This document shows positions 60,599 to 64,000 of a stretch of DNA of 64,000 bases, piece by piece; positions within the stretch are counted from its first letter, which is position 1; each line of letters begins with the position of its first letter. The notes under the pieces are model-generated. The model searched no databases and was not told the DNA's origin. It was given only the letters and a program-made list of their open reading frames with translations. Origin of the DNA: Fennellomyces sp. T-0311. Lineage: Eukaryota > Mucoromycota > Mucoromycetes > Mucorales > Lichtheimiaceae. The position numbers were made by a program, and so were the translations under genes. The stretch lies in the NCBI GenBank assembly GCA_025266875.1, contig JALLLT010000037.1:372001-436000 (forward strand), given 5' to 3'.

Positions 60599-61674
60599 GT
60601 TTTTCCCGATTGCAAATATTTGAGCATTCTTTGGACGCTCGGATCTCGGACGTCCGGATCAGTGTCAGATACCTTGCGATCAAGCGTTTAAACTTTTGCG
60701 CAGGCACAGATCTGGTTCCACACATGGCATGCATAATATGCGCGGGACCATACGATAATGACGATCTCTTCTCTTGGTGTAGTGGTGGTGAGTGACAATC
60801 GGCGAACCATGCCATATAATGCCCTTTGTGTCCATTGGTATGTGGGGTATAAGTGCATTCACGTTGTTCGAAGTATCTGCTGAAAGAGTACCGTATTAAT
60901 TTAATATAAGGAACAATGCGTTGGTATCAATGATGACATAGAGGCACATAGCTATGCTGAGGCAAAATATTGTATAGCCGACTTATGTCACGCAGCTGTA
61001 TGAGTATATCTTGGAAGAATTCATGCATCAGGATCTGGCCGATCGTCTCTGTAATCAAGTCCTCCAACTGCGCTAGTGTAGCTGCTGGTACTCGTCTTCG
61101 CAAAAAATGGCCTGGACTGGTGTGATTGGGTTGCGTACCATGTCTCATGGCGGCTTTCAGAATCTTTCGTAATACGTTGTTGTAATGCGCTGATGGTTTT
61201 TTTTGTCAGATGAGTAGGCTGCAATCCGAAGCTGGGGCACCAATTCAGGTATTTGAGCTGGATACCAACTGTTGGATGTCTTCTGTCGCTAGAAATATCT
61301 TTGAGGTCAGTGACAGAAAATCAAAAAATATGCTTTATACCAACTTATCACAACCAAATGGAACAGATGATCATATATAGAATAATAGCGTTGCATTTAG
61401 CGGAAAATGCTCTTTAATAAGTATGATACTCTCCAAAACTTTTTTAAATCACCTACCAAGTAAGGGTGGCGGATGCTTCTACCTGAAGGTCACACAAACC
61501 ACAATTGCCAACGATGTTGCCACCTGTGCCGTGGCAAGACAAAATGCTTTTTAGGATGGTACATCAACCTACCACCGGTAAACAACGGCGAAGGAAAAAT
61601 ACTTGATGAAAAAGAACTGTAAAGTATAGCTGTCGTCAGCAACGCAACATCATGAATTATTACCCAACCCGCAA

Positions 61675-61904
61675 CACCGTAAAAAATCCGCCTGGGCGAT
61701 TTCGGGGATGTTGGGATCTTCTGGGATAATAGCGAAATCCCAACATATGAGTAACACAGGCTGTGCTTGCGACCCAAGCGAATCCCAGAATATCCCAAAA
61801 TCTGCCCAACGCTGCTACACAAGATCTCAAAATCGGTTAGCGTCTCCTTTATCCCCAGATTATCCCCAGAAATGCCCAGAATATCTGAAGGATTTTTTAC
61901 GGTG
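61675..61904. mobile_element. 230-bp MITE-like element with 15-bp perfect TIRs
   Basis: The ends are perfect inverted copies of CACCGTAAAAAATCC (61675-61689 and 61890-61904). The interior is made of many variants of the words CCCAGAAT and ATCCC in both orientations, so much of the element can fold on itself. No clear target duplication. A long minus-strand frame (62020-61490) runs through it but has repetitive, non-protein-like sequence. Confidence 0.65.
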
Positions 61905-62259
61905 AACTTATTTTGTGTTCCGAGAAAACGTTGAAAGTCGTTGTGGACTTTTTCGTCATTAGAAACGTTACATATAATATTTACATACTGTAAGATAGAC
62001 ATAAAATACATACAGCTCATTGTTACGGAAAAGTTGAAGGAGAAAAGGTTCTTTGGCGAAGCTGCATACTTAAACCTGACTATGGATAAAATTAATCCCG
62101 CGATTCATTGATATAACTAGTTCATTGTAAAAGATTTTCAATCGAAGCGGAAGCACCCCATCATATATCACAATAAAAATGGACACCTTGCCATAAATAA
62201 ATGCTGATGTGACTACGTACGTTCATTCAGCACAGCTCCCACCATAACGAAAAAAAATG
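61905..62259. other. Spacer between two inverted-repeat elements
   Basis: AT-rich sequence without gene or recognised signal. Confidence 0.5.
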
Positions 62260-63467
62260 AATTGACAATTTTTTTTTCATGGCCAAGAAAAACGAGACTA
62301 TACTCCTTAGAAAAAACAGATGAAAACACATCAGTCTTGCCTGGGAAAAAATGTAGAGAATAGACATGCTTTTCAGAGAAGAGCTCAATGGACAAAAATA
62401 GACATCTTTTTTTTCAGTCTACCCGCCAACTTCAACTTCTTTTTTTACATAAACTCCTATGATACCGCACGATATTAATAATATTCCAGTTCACAGCAGC
62501 AGCCTTCGACAAATAAACAATGTCAAAGAAAGCAAGATAAAGCACACCAACAGTTTGAGAAAAATAACACTTTGACTAGCCAGCTATGAAAAATTAATGT
62601 AGCTACGTATCGCCGAAAGTGGAAGGCAAAATCCTATGCTGATTCGCTAAGGACTGCCTGTTTATAAATTAGACGGTAAAGGATACGCAGCCGACAAGTT
62701 AAACAGAGTTAAATATGGCAACAAAGCTAAATTTCGTGGTAGAAGACTTTCATTGTCGACTGGATATATATATATATGCATTTTCTTCATTCATATTTAG
62801 CATGGATATTAAAGACTATAATTACCGGTTGGACCGAGTGTTCTTAGATCTATAAAAGATAGCTATCCACAATTCCTTTTTTTCGGTAAAACAGCGAAAC
62901 AAATAATGCTTTTGACAATGATCCACCCAGACACATATCTGATCTCGTAAGTGCTATATCTTTATCAAAATTTGACATTGGTTCTATCGTGTCTTAACAT
63001 ATCAGTATCGGTTAATTCATAGTTCGAGAATGATGGCTTTCTTACTATCTGACTTGAAAAGTGCCTGTAGTTCTTGAAGGGCGCATTAAAAACCTGTAAA
63101 CCACAATAGAATTTTCTATAACTTTTTGTCTGGCTCTTTGATTCCTACCATGTATTCTAAAAGCTCCCTACATACTTGTGGTTAAAAATGATGGAATGCT
63201 AAAAAAAATAACGAAAAGATAAAGAAGGTACAAAAGAGTATAAACAAGAGCTGGCGAAGTTTTATTGTCGAAATTATAATGGTAACGAAAGGACTGAAAA
63301 AAAAAATGTCTAAAATTCATCTATTTCTGTCCATTTTGAGCTCTTTTCGGAAAAAAGCATGTCTATTCTCTACATTTTTTCTCAGGCAAAACTGATGTGT
63401 TTTTCATCTGCTTTTCTAAGGAGAATAGTCAATTTTTTCTTGCCTATGGAAAAAAAATTGCCAATCC
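62260..63467. mobile_element. 1.2-kb element bounded by about 160-bp inverted repeats
   Basis: Left arm 62260-62418 and right arm 63293-63467 are inverted copies over about 160 bp with small differences. A 27-bp identical core includes ATGTAGAGAATAGACATGCT; other shared words are ACACATCAGT, CTCCTTAGAAAA and GAGCTCAA. Both arms carry A/T homopolymer runs. The 870-bp interior has no long ORF. This fits a non-autonomous foldback or long-TIR DNA element; family unknown. Confidence 0.65.
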
Positions 63468-64000
63468 GAAAATTTTTTGTTATCCTGTAATTGATACGAA
63501 ATCTTCTCTCGCCAAGGTTATTAGATGAGGAAACGTTCAGCATAGTAGCCTCTGTAAAGTATCTGTTCCGTTATTGTCTGTCTGTTGCTTTATTTATTCA
63601 AAAAAAAATTGACAAGTATCTGTCGTCCAAAAGCGTTTGATGGGTCCGGCAATCTGGGCTGCAAACGTATTGCGCAAATCTTGGCTCTCATCAGGTAACC
63701 TGGCACGCAGCACACGGAAGAGATACGTGACTGTCAATAGAATGAATCCAATATGTACTAGCAACTACTATGCTTCTTCTAAAATGAAATATCAATCCTC
63801 CAAAGTTATTTGCTCAAATATTTTTGCTACATTTAGCCGCTAAAGCTCATCGGTAGCTGTGTATATCTTCCTTATGATTTCAGCACCTCGAGCATCACGT
63901 TTTCATAGTTCACTACCCATTACCCTTCGCTACTAAAGTGTTCATTGAGGAATTATACGAAACACGGTATCATTTTTCTCATATAATGTCGTTGGAGTAA
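63468..64000. other. Right edge of window
   Basis: No gene recognised; one 68-codon frame (63637-63843, +) without motif. Confidence 0.4.

Larger units (their letters stand above)
56967..61674. other. Gene-free stretch, right end of window
   Basis: Nearly 4.7 kb with short, unconvincing frames (for example 58612-58869 + and 61148-60927 -) and no recognised protein. It includes an AT run at 59736-59752 and the inverted repeat at 60326-60598. The minus-strand frame at 61148-60927 is moderately protein-like (RRRVPAATLAQLEDLITETI) and might be a fragment of a transposase or host gene, but I cannot identify it. Confidence 0.45.

Noticed and set aside
61490..62020. 176-codon minus-strand ORF
   Set aside because: It runs straight through the MITE at 61675-61904 and its repeats (variants of ILGISGD) come from the DNA repeat words, so it is a by-product of the element.

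Overview
The window is nuclear DNA of a filamentous fungus, most likely an early-diverging one (Mucoromycota, probably Mucorales). The evidence is a set of compact genes cut by many short GT-AG introns of about 45-120 nt, fungal-type proteins (SepH/Cdc7 kinase, Dug2, Spt2, Ssh4-like SPRY adaptor, Cds1), an expanded family of F-box/leucine-rich proteins, and the tail of a LINE-type retrotransposon like those I associate with Mucorales. I cannot name the species. Exon borders were worked out by hand from splice signals and reading frame; each spliced gene model closes in frame.

Layout. 0.1-3.5 kb (-): a 14-exon septation kinase with calponin-homology, kinase and C1 domains and a possible CaaX tail. 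4.6-5.3 kb (+): a secreted CAP/PR-1 protein. 5.3-7.4 kb: gene-free, with two terminal-inverted-repeat elements. 7.5-8.8 kb (+): Spt2. 9.2-11.0 kb (-): CDP-diacylglycerol synthase. 12.9-17.0 kb (-): two TPR/F-box/LRR genes. 18.4-22.4 kb (+): Dug2, a WD40 plus M20 peptidase with 23 exons. 22.9-24.2 kb (-): a bHLH factor. 24.2-30.7 kb: gene-poor, with a LINE remnant. 30.7-36.0 kb (+): an unknown protein, a membrane protein, a secreted aldose 1-epimerase and an Ssh4-like SPRY/PY-motif adaptor. 36.1-38.9 kb (-): an Eco57I/TaqI-like N6-adenine DNA methyltransferase, the most unusual gene here. 40.5-48.7 kb (+): an F-box pseudogene and three intact F-box genes. 50.6-52.5 kb (+): an MFS transporter. 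52.6-55.2 kb (+): DDX41. 55.4-57.0 kb (+): a SAM plus HMG-box protein. 57.0-64.0 kb: gene-free, with three inverted-repeat structures.

Most genes are unlinked housekeeping or regulatory functions, as expected for eukaryotic DNA. The clear local grouping is the F-box family: three TPR/F-box/LRR genes, two shorter F-box/LRR genes and one pseudogene, with all five intact genes sharing a single phase-1 intron. The strongest leads for novelty are the bacterial-type adenine methyltransferase that carries a spliceosomal intron, the four-module septation kinase, the introns that recur at the same place in seven WD40 blades of Dug2, and several undescribed inverted-repeat elements.
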